Shown here: positions 22,200 to 28,878 of the stretch, piece after piece
Position numbering within the stretch: position 1 is the first letter of the stretch
Layout: every line of letters begins with the position of its first letter
Source of the DNA: a virus
IMG/VR virus record: IMGVR_UViG_3300032245_001860
Location: 1 to 64,000 of that record
DNA length: 64,000 bases
Strand: one strand, 5' to 3'
Translations under genes and position numbers: made by a program
Notes under the pieces: model-generated
The model's database searches: none
Seen by the model: the letters and a program-made list of their open reading frames with translations, nothing else
Told to the model about the DNA's origin: nothing

Positions 22200-22330
22200 G
22201 TCTCCAAGGTTTCAGTAAAAGATTGTGGACTAAACCACTCCAAGGTTGCTACCCTTATTTGGACTACGCAATTAGTCCGAGCCGTTCTGGTCTTTTACTG
22301 GATGAAGGTTGCTAATTACTTCAACCTTAC
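22200..22330 (-). ncRNA. Candidate structured RNA A
   Basis: Promoter TTGACA-N17-TATTAT (22337-22365) reads into a stretch with hairpin AAGGTTG / CAACCTT at its 5' end, then a closing stem CAGTAAAAGA / TCTTTTACTG (22213-22222 with 22291-22300) that encloses GGACTA / TAGTCC and GTGG / CCAC hairpins, a multi-branched fold. A further strong hairpin (CTTGGAGA-TATTG / CAATAGTCTCCAAG) overlaps the promoter of RNA B. Confidence 0.5.
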
Positions 22331-22797
22331 TTTGTTATAATACTGGAATAATCTTCGTTTGTCAAGGAGTAGACTGGAAGAAATTCCTTAACTAATTTCC
22401 ATCCTTGTTCTTCATGGGCAAAATCTAAGACCCACCATTGACCACCAGAATAAAGATAATAAAAGTCAGCCATAGTAGAATAGAAAGGTTTCATCCATTC
22501 ATCCAGTGAGACAACCTCAGCAATGACTTCTGATGAATCCTCTCCACGGTCTCTGCCATATGCTACACATACATAGGCTTGAGGCTTATCGAAAGAATGC
22601 TCACCTGTAGGATTGAGATTTTGAGCCAATTGTGAAAGGTCACCAAGCTCTAAGAGTGCATCAATATTTTCTTCAGTGTTATAATACTCTACAAGAGTTT
22701 CACCTACACCACCCTCAATATATCCATCCCAATGACAATAAATTTGTTTGATTGTGCCATCAGGTAACATTTTGCCGATTCTTGAATTGGTTGCCAT
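22327..22797 (-). CDS. Widespread phage protein of the 'MATxSxIG' family
   Basis: 156 residues. MATNSRIGKMLPDGTIKQIY then CHWDGYIEGGVGETLVEYYN, later HSFDKPQAYV and AYGRDRGE. This string of motifs (CHWDGY, LL..Y.t......L..lGdls, YGRDRGE) is typical of a conserved small protein found in many phages; its role is not known. GGAG lies 7 nt before the ATG. Confidence 0.7.
   Translation of the reverse strand: MATNSRIGKMLPDGTIKQIYCHWDGYIEGGVGETLVEYYNTEENIDALLELGDLSQLAQNLNPTGEHSFDKPQAYVCVAYGRDRGEDSSEVIAEVVSLDEWMKPFYSTMADFYYLYSGGQWWVLDFAHEEQGWKLVKEFLPVYSLTNEDYSSIITK
22337..22365 (-). promoter_or_regulatory. Promoter of candidate RNA A
   Basis: TTGACA, 17-nt spacer, TATTAT, inside the last codons of the 22327 gene. 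Confidence 0.65.
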
Positions 22798-22824
22798 GAT
22801 TGTTCTCCGTTATATTATATCAGG

Positions 22825-23079
22825 TTATTTCCACATATTTTTAGGCTTGGTAGACCTTTCACCGGGCATATAGAATTTCTTAATCTTATTCTTGTTGTAT
22901 GTCCAGCGTCCAACCAATTCGCCTAAGGGATTTTCATCAGTAGCCTTGTAAATAGCAAAATACCAGCCTTCAAGCGCATATTTCTTTGCTGTTTCCTTAG
23001 CCTGAATCAAAGTGGTGCAAGGCGTTAAAGATTTGGTTTTATCCCAAGTTTCGCCGATAACGATTCTGTATAGTGTCAT
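22825..23079 (-). CDS. Unknown basic protein, 84 residues
   Basis: Leaderless type: TTGCAT-N16-TATACT (23086-23113), six bases, ATG. Basic C-terminus (KNKIKKFYMPGERSTKPKNM). No recognised family. Confidence 0.55.
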   Translation of the reverse strand: MTLYRIVIGETWDKTKSLTPCTTLIQAKETAKKYALEGWYFAIYKATDENPLGELVGRWTYNKNKIKKFYMPGERSTKPKNMWK

Positions 23080-23142
23080 AGGTTAAGTATATCAGTTTAT
23101 ATCAAAAATGCAAGGAAAATTATTTTATTTGACATAAAAAAA

Positions 23143-23166
23143 TGGGGTGGTTTTTATACCACCCCA
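23143..23166. repeat. Intergenic stem-loop, copy 21 of 26
   Basis: Arms TGGGGTGGT / ACCACCCCA around TTTTAT. Confidence 0.9.
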
Positions 23167-23211
23167 AAATCCTGCCAACAATATAAATTATTAGCAGGAT
23201 AGAACTTTTTT

Positions 23212-23448
23212 CTAATTTACTCCAGTTTCCAGTCTGACGGAATATGATTTGTTTTTAGCCCATTGCATTCCAAACAAATCAAAAATTCCAATTACTAATA
23301 ACGCAATATGCCATTCTTCAAACTGACTATGAATATCAACTACACTGCCAAAAGTAAATTTGGTGTTTTCATAAAAGATTGAAAACATCAGAGCTGCAAC
23401 AAAAACCTGAACATACAAACATAACTTTTCATAACTCTTTAACTTCAT
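23212..23448 (-). CDS. Small membrane protein, 78 residues
   Basis: Two membrane helices (LCLYVQVFVAALMFSIFY and WHIALLVIGIFDLFGM). ATG 23448 with GGAG 7 nt upstream. Role unknown. Confidence 0.55.
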   Translation of the reverse strand: MKLKSYEKLCLYVQVFVAALMFSIFYENTKFTFGSVVDIHSQFEEWHIALLVIGIFDLFGMQWAKNKSYSVRLETGVN

Positions 23449-23503
23449 AACTTTTCTCCTACACAGGTAGTATACCACAATATACTACCTGTGTTAATTA
23501 ATT

Positions 23504-24025
23504 TTAAGGAAGATTTGCGACAAAGTCACTCAGGAAGGAATCGTAATTTCTTTTAGAGTTATCCTTAAGAATACGCTCTATGGTCATGCGACTTTCGAGT
23601 AATTTGTAATGGGAATCATTGTTTTGTTTTTCGATGAGTTTTTCGATGGATTCTTTAAGCTCTTCTGACTTAACATAGAATGAAGCATCAATATCATCCA
23701 GTGTTGCGATAAAGTCTTCAGCAACCAAACCACCATGTTGAGATTTCTTGCCATGAGAGAGACGAGCAACCTCAGTAACAGGAACAAGCATCCAATCAAT
23801 CTTAGAATCAAGTGTGCCAATTCCAAGCAGATGAATTGCCATGTTGATAGTTTCCATCTGATTGAAGTTTTGCACAGAACTGTTAAGGTCAGTTACAGAA
23901 ACTTTCAATTGATAATCTTCACCATTGTAAACAAAATATTTAATCTTGTTCTTGATAATAAGAGAGTCACCCAAAATTTCTTTGAGCGATTCAAGACCAT
24001 AAGTGTTAATGCTTCGGTTTTTCAT
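23504..24025 (-). CDS. Unknown protein, 173 residues
   Basis: ATG 24025 lies six bases after TACAAT (TTGCGC-N17-TACAAT, 24032-24060), leaderless type. Alpha/beta N-terminal half, helical acidic C-terminal half. No recognised family. Confidence 0.6.
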   Translation of the reverse strand: MKNRSINTYGLESLKEILGDSLIIKNKIKYFVYNGEDYQLKVSVTDLNSSVQNFNQMETINMAIHLLGIGTLDSKIDWMLVPVTEVARLSHGKKSQHGGLVAEDFIATLDDIDASFYVKSEELKESIEKLIEKQNNDSHYKLLESRMTIERILKDNSKRNYDSFLSDFVANLP

Positions 24026-24061
24026 AACTGGATTGTATCTCACTTTATATCAGAGCGCAAG

Positions 24062-24113
24062 AAAAAAAGACCAGATATTTCTACCTGGTCTGAATGAAAG
24101 ACAAACTATGAGC
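24062..24113 (-). ncRNA. Candidate small RNA of about 52 nt
   Basis: A complete transcription unit with no gene: promoter TTGCAT-N16-TATAAT (24120-24147) next to a stem-loop copy, then about 25 unpaired bases, then terminator AGACCAG / CTGGTCT with T7. It may be a decoy or regulatory RNA, or what remains after loss of a gene from the cassette. Confidence 0.45.
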
Positions 24114-24119
24114 ACACTT

Positions 24120-24147
24120 ATTATATCAAAATATATTTATCATGCAA
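24120..24147 (-). promoter_or_regulatory. Promoter of candidate 52-nt RNA
   Basis: TTGCAT, 16-nt spacer, TATAAT. Confidence 0.65.
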
Positions 24148-24167
24148 ATTAATTTATTTCTTTATTC

Positions 24168-24191
24168 TGGGGTTATAATATTATAACCCCA
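24168..24191. repeat. Intergenic stem-loop, copy 22 of 26
   Basis: TGGGGTTATAAT / ATTATAACCCCA. Confidence 0.9.
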
Positions 24192-24208
24192 TGAGCTGTT
24201 TCGCAAAT

Positions 24209-24241
24209 AAAAAAATATCCCTTGACAAGTGCCAAGGGATG
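24209..24241 (-). terminator. Minus-strand terminator
   Basis: ATCCCTTG / CAAGGGAT pair with a T-run on the minus strand. Confidence 0.8.
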
Positions 24242-24254
24242 TGATAGTGGAGTT

Positions 24255-24851
24255 TTAGTCTTTGAAGCGGTCTGCGTTGGTCTCGATGACTCGCTTGGCT
24301 TCCGCTACCGTCATGAGGTCAATCAATGCTTTTTCAATGACCTTTTCCATCTGTTCAATTTCAAAGTCACCATTCTTTGTGTAGATGGCGTTTGTGCCGT
24401 ATCGGGTTGTATTGAATCCGACATTGTTCTTGAAATTGTTTACCACAATATGGAAATTGCGGATGAGGTCTTCGTACACTTCATCATTGTTTGAGGAGAT
24501 GAAGGTAAGGTGCGTAAAGTGTTGATTCTTGCGGTCACGGGTATTCTCATACCAGTAATTCTTGTGGAACCACTTGCGAGATGCGTCTGAACCCTTCTCG
24601 GCATGAATGCGGGTAACCAAGAGAATTGGCGTACCATTGTAAGAGAACAAGTAATCGCCAGTATGCTTGAAATCTAAAATACCCAAGCCACCATCAAACA
24701 TATCTGCGGTAATCTTGTTTGTGCCTGTGAGAAGGCTGTTAAGTTCATTGTACTTTGTTACCAGTACGCTGTTGACAACAAACAAGCTATCTTGTTGAGC
24801 CTGAGATTGAGGGGTTGTTGCACCGTGAGAACCAATTTGAATACCTTGCAT
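24255..24851 (-). CDS. Unknown protein, 198 residues
   Basis: AAGGAGG lies 6 nt before the ATG, and the promoter is TTGCAC-N16-TATACT (24871-24898). The G+C content looks higher than in neighbouring genes. Central beta-rich part (YLFSYNGTPILLVTRIHAEK, then THLTFISSNNDEVY) and a helical C-terminus. No recognised family. Confidence 0.65.
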   Translation of the reverse strand: MQGIQIGSHGATTPQSQAQQDSLFVVNSVLVTKYNELNSLLTGTNKITADMFDGGLGILDFKHTGDYLFSYNGTPILLVTRIHAEKGSDASRKWFHKNYWYENTRDRKNQHFTHLTFISSNNDEVYEDLIRNFHIVVNNFKNNVGFNTTRYGTNAIYTKNGDFEIEQMEKVIEKALIDLMTVAEAKRVIETNADRFKD

Positions 24852-24927
24852 CGTATTCCTCCTTGTTGATAGTATACCACATTATCAACCCTGTGCAAGA
24901 AAAAACTTTTTATTTGACAGGTGATTT

Positions 24928-24953
24928 TTGGGGTGGTACAACTACCACCCCAA
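24928..24953. repeat. Intergenic stem-loop, copy 23 of 26
   Basis: Arms TTGGGGTGGTA / TACCACCCCAA around CAAC. Confidence 0.9.
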
Positions 24954-25071
24954 TCCAGGCTTTGTAAATAAAAAAATATTTTTTATTTTTTCTTGACAAA
25001 AACCTGGAAAGATGGTAGCTGAAAAATATATTAAAGCATCCCTTGACTTTCATCAAGGGATGTGGTGCAGG

Positions 25072-25539
25072 TCAGGCGCATACCTCACGTTTGCGCAGAA
25101 CATTAACCAATCTGCTGTTTTCCGCTTCAATGTCACCTCTTGAGATAAGGTTCTTAATTGCATTCTCAGGCGTATCATCGCACAGGTTAGAATGAATCTC
25201 AAGAGTGTTACCGAAACTGTAAAGGTATTGAATTGGGAAGCGATACAGTTGATTGTGTACACGCTCTCGCATTGAATCAGAGAAAGGTTGATAATACATA
25301 CGGTCTTCCTTGCCGTTTCCAAGTTTGGCATATGCCATTGCCTTTCCAACGGATTGAAAGAACTCCAAAGCCCAAAGGAAGGTATCGACAATGCCTTCAT
25401 ATGCAAAGACATACAGTTCGCTTGAATTCCAAGCGCAGGCAATACAATCCTGCCCGTTGGCTGTTCGACCTACAAAGAGAGACTTGACCGACGATGATTG
25501 GAAATTCTTGATTTCCCAGAGGTGCATAGTGTTTTCCAT
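25072..25539 (-). CDS. Unknown protein, 155 residues
   Basis: Leaderless type: TTGCGA-N18-TATATT (25546-25575), six bases, ATG. Starts MENTMHLWEIKNFQSSSVKS. Mixed alpha/beta. No recognised family. A CATCCCTTGA / TCAAGGGATG hairpin follows the stop. Confidence 0.6.
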   Translation of the reverse strand: MENTMHLWEIKNFQSSSVKSLFVGRTANGQDCIACAWNSSELYVFAYEGIVDTFLWALEFFQSVGKAMAYAKLGNGKEDRMYYQPFSDSMRERVHNQLYRFPIQYLYSFGNTLEIHSNLCDDTPENAIKNLISRGDIEAENSRLVNVLRKREVCA

Positions 25540-25662
25540 GGCTTAAATATACCACCTTATACCAGCAGTTCGCAAGTAATTAGGTGTGAAAAAATACACT
25601 AAAAATAAATTTGACAAACTGAAAAAAGTGTGATAGAAAAATATTTAATTTGACATTTTTTC

Positions 25663-25686
25663 TGGGGTGGTATTTGTACCACCCCA
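25663..25686. repeat. Intergenic stem-loop, copy 24 of 26
   Basis: Arms TGGGGTGGTA / TACCACCCCA around TTTG. Confidence 0.9.
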
Positions 25687-25718
25687 ATTGAGGCTTTGCA
25701 AAATAAAAAAATAAATTT

Positions 25719-25747
25719 AAAAATCCCTTGACATCTGCCAAGGGATA
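25719..25747 (-). terminator. Minus-strand terminator
   Basis: ATCCCTTG / CAAGGGAT with T5 on the minus strand. Confidence 0.75.
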
Positions 25748-25757
25748 TGGTAGCTGT

Positions 25758-25952
25758 CTACTCTGCGTAGATTTTTAGTTGATTGGTTTCAGGAATAAAC
25801 CTTGTTTCAAATTCATCATTGTTGATGAAATCTGCAATTTTTGCATTGAATTCTTCTTCGGTCATACCTTCTGTGTAACCAAGGTCAGACATGGAGAGTT
25901 CCCAGAATCGATTGGTAGAAAAGGTGAGTTCTACTTGTGTATCTTTGTTCAT
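25758..25952 (-). CDS. Unknown acidic protein, 64 residues
   Basis: Leaderless type: TTGACA-N18-TAATAT (25959-25988), six bases, ATG. Small alpha/beta protein; no recognised family. Confidence 0.55.
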   Translation of the reverse strand: MNKDTQVELTFSTNRFWELSMSDLGYTEGMTEEEFNAKIADFINNDEFETRFIPETNQLKIYAE

Positions 25953-26023
25953 GTCTATATATTACAGTATAAAGTGGTATGATGTCAAATTTATTAATGT
26001 AAGAATTAATAACTAATTAGCCC

Positions 26024-26052
26024 TTGCATCTGATTATATAAAGTGGTATATT
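26024..26052 (+). promoter_or_regulatory. Leaderless-type promoter of the 26059 gene
   Basis: TTGCAT, 17-nt spacer, TATATT, 6 nt, ATG. Confidence 0.75.
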
Positions 26053-26058
26053 ATGTAC

Positions 26059-26247
26059 ATGAACGATATGTACCGACCAACAGCCTACGTCATCGAAGCC
26101 GGTATGCAAAAAGCATATGTGCTAATCCTCCACAGAATCATCAAGAACAGCATCAAGAATAAATTTGTTCTTGCTGAAGCAGACCGCATACTTGAAGAAT
26201 CAAACACTGCCTATGAACGTGCAAAGGCTAAAGCAATAGAGATGTAG
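26059..26247 (+). CDS. Small helical protein, 62 residues
   Basis: MNDMYRPTAYVIEAGMQKAY and onward, all helix. The start at 26059 rather than the in-frame ATG 26053 follows the promoter spacing. Confidence 0.55.
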   Translation: MNDMYRPTAYVIEAGMQKAYVLILHRIIKNSIKNKFVLAEADRILEESNTAYERAKAKAIEM

Positions 26248-26304
26248 GCTCTATCATATAACCAGAGTTTTGTCAAGTAAAAAATTATTTTATTTGATAA
26301 AACT

Positions 26305-26330
26305 TTGGGGTGGTTTGTGTACCACCCCAA
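26305..26330. repeat. Intergenic stem-loop, copy 25 of 26
   Basis: Arms TTGGGGTGGT / ACCACCCCAA around TTGTGT. Confidence 0.9.
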
Positions 26331-26369
26331 AACCCCTAATGCAATATAAATTTTACATTAGGGGTTTTT
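26329..26369. terminator. Bidirectional terminator
   Basis: AAAACCCCTAATG / CATTAGGGGTTTT, directly adjoining stem-loop copy 25. Confidence 0.8.
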
Positions 26370-26374
26370 ATTTA

Positions 26375-26521
26375 CTAAGGGTAAAGTATGTAACCTACTA
26401 AACCATAACGACGTAGACAATGTGTAATTCCTGCCATGGAATTCGTTGTTGCCAATAGCTCACCATTTGGGTGATATAACTCATACAGCATATTTCTGTA
26501 TTTGACTGTGCCTGTTTTCAT
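26375..26521 (-). CDS. Small protein, 48 residues
   Basis: MKTGTVKYRNMLYELYHPNG then ELLATTNSMAGITHCLRRYG. The -10 box TATAAT (26531-26536) places the predicted transcript start 3 nt before ATG 26521; a GTG at 26530 is too close to the box. The sentence-like strand 'YELYHPNGELLATT' is a typical beta-hairpin. Function unknown. Confidence 0.5.
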   Translation of the reverse strand: MKTGTVKYRNMLYELYHPNGELLATTNSMAGITHCLRRYGLVGYILYP

Positions 26522-26549
26522 AACAGGCACATTATATCATTTTAGAATG

Positions 26550-26753
26550 TTACTTGGCAACAATTCCCCTTTGTGTATAGAATTTACTTCCATCATTGAG
26601 AATCCACTCTGTGTTATATTGGCGAGCATACTTCTCACCCAGTTCTTGTGCATTGCTACCAGATGCAAGCAACAATCCATTCCGGAATGCAGAGAATTTC
26701 ATCTTTGGCATATTGGTGACAAAGGTAACAATAATCTTGTCTGTAGTGTTCAT
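26550..26753 (-). CDS. Small protein, 67 residues
   Basis: ATG 26753 lies six bases after TATACT (TTGTTT-N16-TATACT, 26760-26787), leaderless type. Contains NGLLLASGSNAQELGEKYAR. No recognised family. Confidence 0.55.
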   Translation of the reverse strand: MNTTDKIIVTFVTNMPKMKFSAFRNGLLLASGSNAQELGEKYARQYNTEWILNDGSKFYTQRGIVAK

Positions 26754-26812
26754 GTCAATAGTATACCACAATATACTATCTAAACAAATTAAATTAACTT
26801 GCTGTGGATCCA

Positions 26813-26840
26813 TTGCAATCGTTATATAAGATGGTATACT
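26813..26840 (+). promoter_or_regulatory. Leaderless-type promoter
   Basis: TTGCAA, 16-nt spacer, TATACT, 6 nt, ATG 26847. Confidence 0.75.
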
Positions 26841-26846
26841 TACTCT

Positions 26847-26930
26847 ATGAACATAATCATCTCCATCATCGGCATCATCTTGAGTGCTATTCTATTGCTG
26901 GGTACTATCACAATCAACAAAGAAAAGTAA
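26847..26930 (+). CDS. Tiny membrane protein, 27 residues
   Basis: MNIIISIIGIILSAILLLGT then ITINKEK: one membrane helix, basic end. Own promoter, no ribosome site. Confidence 0.5.
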   Translation: MNIIISIIGIILSAILLLGTITINKEK

Positions 26931-26931
26931 T

Positions 26932-26959
26932 TTGCAAAGTCTATATAAGGTGGTATACT
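26932..26959 (+). promoter_or_regulatory. Leaderless-type promoter
   Basis: TTGCAA, 16-nt spacer, TATACT, 6 nt, ATG 26966. About 40 nt of near-identical sequence (ATATAAG-TGGTATACTTA) repeats the promoter of the preceding gene. Confidence 0.75.
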
Positions 26960-26965
26960 TAACCT

Positions 26966-27136
26966 ATGAACGAAAACGATGACCCAATGTTTACAATGTT
27001 CGTCTCCCAAGCCCTTCAGGAACTTGCCAAACAAAAGCCTGATGTGTCGCAAGAAGACCTCTACGAAGAGGCTATTGAACTTGCATACGAGCGATGGGAT
27101 TCCTACTGCGAATCACAATACTTTCAGGGAGAGTAA
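26966..27136 (+). CDS. Small acidic protein, 56 residues
   Basis: MNENDDPMFTMFVSQALQEL followed by an acidic helix (EDLYEEAIELAYERWDSYCE). Leaderless. Function unknown. Confidence 0.55.
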   Translation: MNENDDPMFTMFVSQALQELAKQKPDVSQEDLYEEAIELAYERWDSYCESQYFQGE

Positions 27137-27199
27137 AATCTCCCTACCACACAATCTCTTTCTTGTCAAATTAAATTATTTTATTTTCAAGAAAGGGAT

Positions 27200-27223
27200 T
27201 GGGGTGATAATATTATCACCCCA
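27200..27223. repeat. Intergenic stem-loop, copy 26 of 26 (convergent, last copy)
   Basis: TGGGGTGATAAT / ATTATCACCCCA. A CTTTCTTG / CAAGAAAG hairpin lies just left of it. No copy occurs in the remaining 36.8 kb. Confidence 0.9.
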
Positions 27224-27237
27224 TAATACAAGATATA

Positions 27238-27276
27238 ATAAAAAAAAGACCAGACAAATAAATCATCTGGTCTATA
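27238..27276 (-). terminator. Minus-strand terminator
   Basis: AGACCAGA / TCTGGTCT with a T-run on the minus side; same stem as the terminator of the 52-nt RNA at 24.06 kb. Confidence 0.75.
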
Positions 27277-27313
27277 AAAAGTACCTTTTAGAAAGATAAC
27301 CAATGTATCAACA

Positions 27314-27442
27314 CTATTCTACCCAATCATCGTTATCTCTGCAAGGTTTTCCCCATGATTTTATTGTCAAAGTCATAAGAAGACCGAAGCCGATAAAACT
27401 AACAGCGCAAATGATGATGATAGCGTGTACAATAGGGTTCAT
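27314..27442 (-). CDS. Small membrane protein, 42 residues
   Basis: MNPIVHAIIIICAVSFIGFG, then a basic and acidic tail. Leaderless type: TTGACA-N17-TATCAT (27449-27477), six bases, ATG. Confidence 0.55.
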   Translation of the reverse strand: MNPIVHAIIIICAVSFIGFGLLMTLTIKSWGKPCRDNDDWVE

Positions 27443-27522
27443 GTTTATATGATATGGTATATTTGCTGGGTTGTCAATTAAATACCAGTATAATTGCCTA
27501 TAGCGAAATAAGGAGAAAGGAT

Positions 27523-27798
27523 ATGGAAATCAAAGAAAATCCAACAGAACAAATACAAGATTTAGACCCATTACCAGAAGTATTTTTGTTTGTTAATGTT
27601 CTTACTGGTAGACATGCACAAACAACTGATACAAATAAGTTAGCTGTGTTTAAAAATGAGAATGTAGCAAGAATATGGGAAGAAAAATCTAAAGCATTGA
27701 AAGGTATGGTGGGTTATTGGGCTGCTTGGAAAGAAATGTTAGACATAGCCAAGAAACAAACAGGTGGTCAATATGAATACTTTGGAACTGGTAACTAA
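27523..27798 (+). CDS. Unknown protein, 91 residues
   Basis: MEIKENPTEQIQDLDPLPEV. ATG 27523 follows AAGGAGAAAGGAT. First gene of a three-gene overlapping run. Helical C-terminus. Confidence 0.55.
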   Translation: MEIKENPTEQIQDLDPLPEVFLFVNVLTGRHAQTTDTNKLAVFKNENVARIWEEKSKALKGMVGYWAAWKEMLDIAKKQTGGQYEYFGTGN

Positions 27799-27889
27799 TG
27801 GTCTGTTGGTTGCTTTTATAATATGGTTTGTAGTATTTAGTTATATGGTGGGAAAAAATAAGAAAGATGACGATAGTAAACAAGACTGA
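27773..27889 (+). CDS. Small membrane protein, 38 residues
   Basis: MNTLELVTNGLLVAFIIWFV then FSYMVGKNKKDDDSKQD: one membrane helix and a charged tail. It overlaps both neighbours by about 25 nt, a typical phage arrangement. Confidence 0.5.
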   Translation: MNTLELVTNGLLVAFIIWFVVFSYMVGKNKKDDDSKQD

Positions 27890-28223
27890 CCACGTAGTAG
27901 CTTTGTGGGTAAATGATGCCTGGACTACTATTATGCCTTATGGTTTGTGTTCTAAGCTAAAAGAAGAAAAGCAGCTAATAGAAACAAGAAATGGTGTAAC
28001 ATTGAAGAAGCTTATAGTTCATGGGGTTATAGAGTTGCCTGATAGAAAACCAGATACTATATATATTGTTGAGCCAGAAGTTGCCCGATATGTTTGGAAG
28101 TCATCTTATAGAGAAGATGTATGTTATTTAGATAATCCAGTAGTAAGAGATGATAAATACAGAACCTTAGCTGCTATGTCTCTTGTTTGTTTTCATGAAG
28201 TATTATTATCTTATTGCTTGTAG
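27867..28223 (+). CDS. Unknown protein, 118 residues
   Basis: MTIVNKTDHVVALWVNDAWT. Contains LPDRKPDTIYIVEPEVARYV, a strand-rich segment. Last gene before the module boundary at 28.2 kb. No recognised family. Confidence 0.6.
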   Translation: MTIVNKTDHVVALWVNDAWTTIMPYGLCSKLKEEKQLIETRNGVTLKKLIVHGVIELPDRKPDTIYIVEPEVARYVWKSSYREDVCYLDNPVVRDDKYRTLAAMSLVCFHEVLLSYCL

Positions 28224-28392
28224 GGGGTAGTTAAAAACACTTGACGGGGGGTACTTAAACTTTTGGGTCCCATATGGATCCGCACCCCCTATCAAAAAAA
28301 GGCCATAGGTGGAGAAATCGTCAGCTATATTTTTAAAATCACATAGGGGGTATACTATTTTTTTCGAATTCTCAAAAAAGTAACCATCCTTT
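28224..28392. other. Module boundary with G5-tract repeats
   Basis: No gene. GGGGGTAGTTAAA (28223-28235), GGGGGTACTTAAA (28247-28259), an inverted CACCCCCTAT (28283-28292) and GGGGGTATACTA (28346-28357) lie here; a fifth copy is at 28813. They mark the switch from the stem-loop module to the later region. Confidence 0.6.
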
Positions 28393-28395
28393 TTA
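28346..28395. repeat. Left direct repeat bracketing the HNH gene
   Basis: GGGGGT, a T-run, then AACCATCCTTTTT, 36 nt from the first G to the AACCATCC, the same spacing as at 28813-28862. Confidence 0.6.
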
Positions 28396-28788
28396 TCTAT
28401 AACTTGCTACTAAATTTTCTGCATATTTTACTACTGTTTCATTTCTTAGATATATATGTTGTTTTCTGTGACAATTAGCACATAACATCATACATTTATC
28501 TAATTCGTTTTTGACATCTTCCCATTTACGTGATTCTATCTTGTCGCCAAGTTCAAAAGATTTATTATTTCTGTCAATATGATGAAAATCAAACATTTCA
28601 AGATCATCAATTGTTTTTCTTTCAATACCACAAATTTCGCATTTGTTATTTTTGTAATTTGATGCTGATATTCTTCTTGCAAGTCTTTTTGATTTTCTTT
28701 TGCAAATGATACATAGTTGAATAGCATCTGTTTTATGTTTTATTTCCCTATTGCAACATTTACAAAAAGAATTATAATAAACTATCAT
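28393..28788 (-). CDS. HNH endonuclease, probable homing-type
   Basis: 131 residues. Two N-terminal CxxC pairs (C9/C12 and C26/C29), then C50/C53, the catalytic FHHID (H69-H70), and C103-x2-C106-H107 to H111 (MLCANCHRKQH). A small zinc-bound HNH nuclease of the kind that moves as a free-standing homing gene. It sits inside a direct repeat, with no ribosome-site-led operon around it. Confidence 0.88.
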   Translation of the reverse strand: MIVYYNSFCKCCNREIKHKTDAIQLCIICKRKSKRLARRISASNYKNNKCEICGIERKTIDDLEMFDFHHIDRNNKSFELGDKIESRKWEDVKNELDKCMMLCANCHRKQHIYLRNETVVKYAENLVASYR

Positions 28789-28812
28789 ATCTATTTTTTA
28801 CAGAAACTATAT

Positions 28813-28862
28813 GGGGGTGGTTAATTTTTTTTGATTTTGCCCAGAAATAACCATCCTTTTTT
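28813..28862. repeat. Right direct repeat bracketing the HNH gene
   Basis: GGGGGTGGTTAA, a T-run, then AACCATCCTTTTTT; here the AACCATCC is the first arm of a complete terminator. Confidence 0.6.
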
Positions 28863-28873
28863 GGATGGTTATA
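28849..28873. terminator. Terminator
   Basis: AACCATCC-TTTTTT-GGATGGTT, downstream of the minus-strand 28879 gene. Confidence 0.75.
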
Positions 28874-28878
28874 TTTAT

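Noticed and set aside
22050-22340. RNA A/B as RNase P, tmRNA or a group I intron
   Set aside because: None of the conserved core strings or the expected sizes are visible; left as unknown structured RNAs.
24222-24494. Plus-strand frame of 90 codons
   Set aside because: Antisense to the 198-residue gene, which has AAGGAGG and a promoter.
25053-25442. Minus-strand frame of 129 codons
   Set aside because: Same-strand shadow of the 155-residue gene in another frame; the latter has the leaderless-type promoter.
1132-27223. Evenly scattered palindromes as a CRISPR array
   Set aside because: Spacing is 0.5-2.5 kb with genes between copies; there are no short unique spacers.
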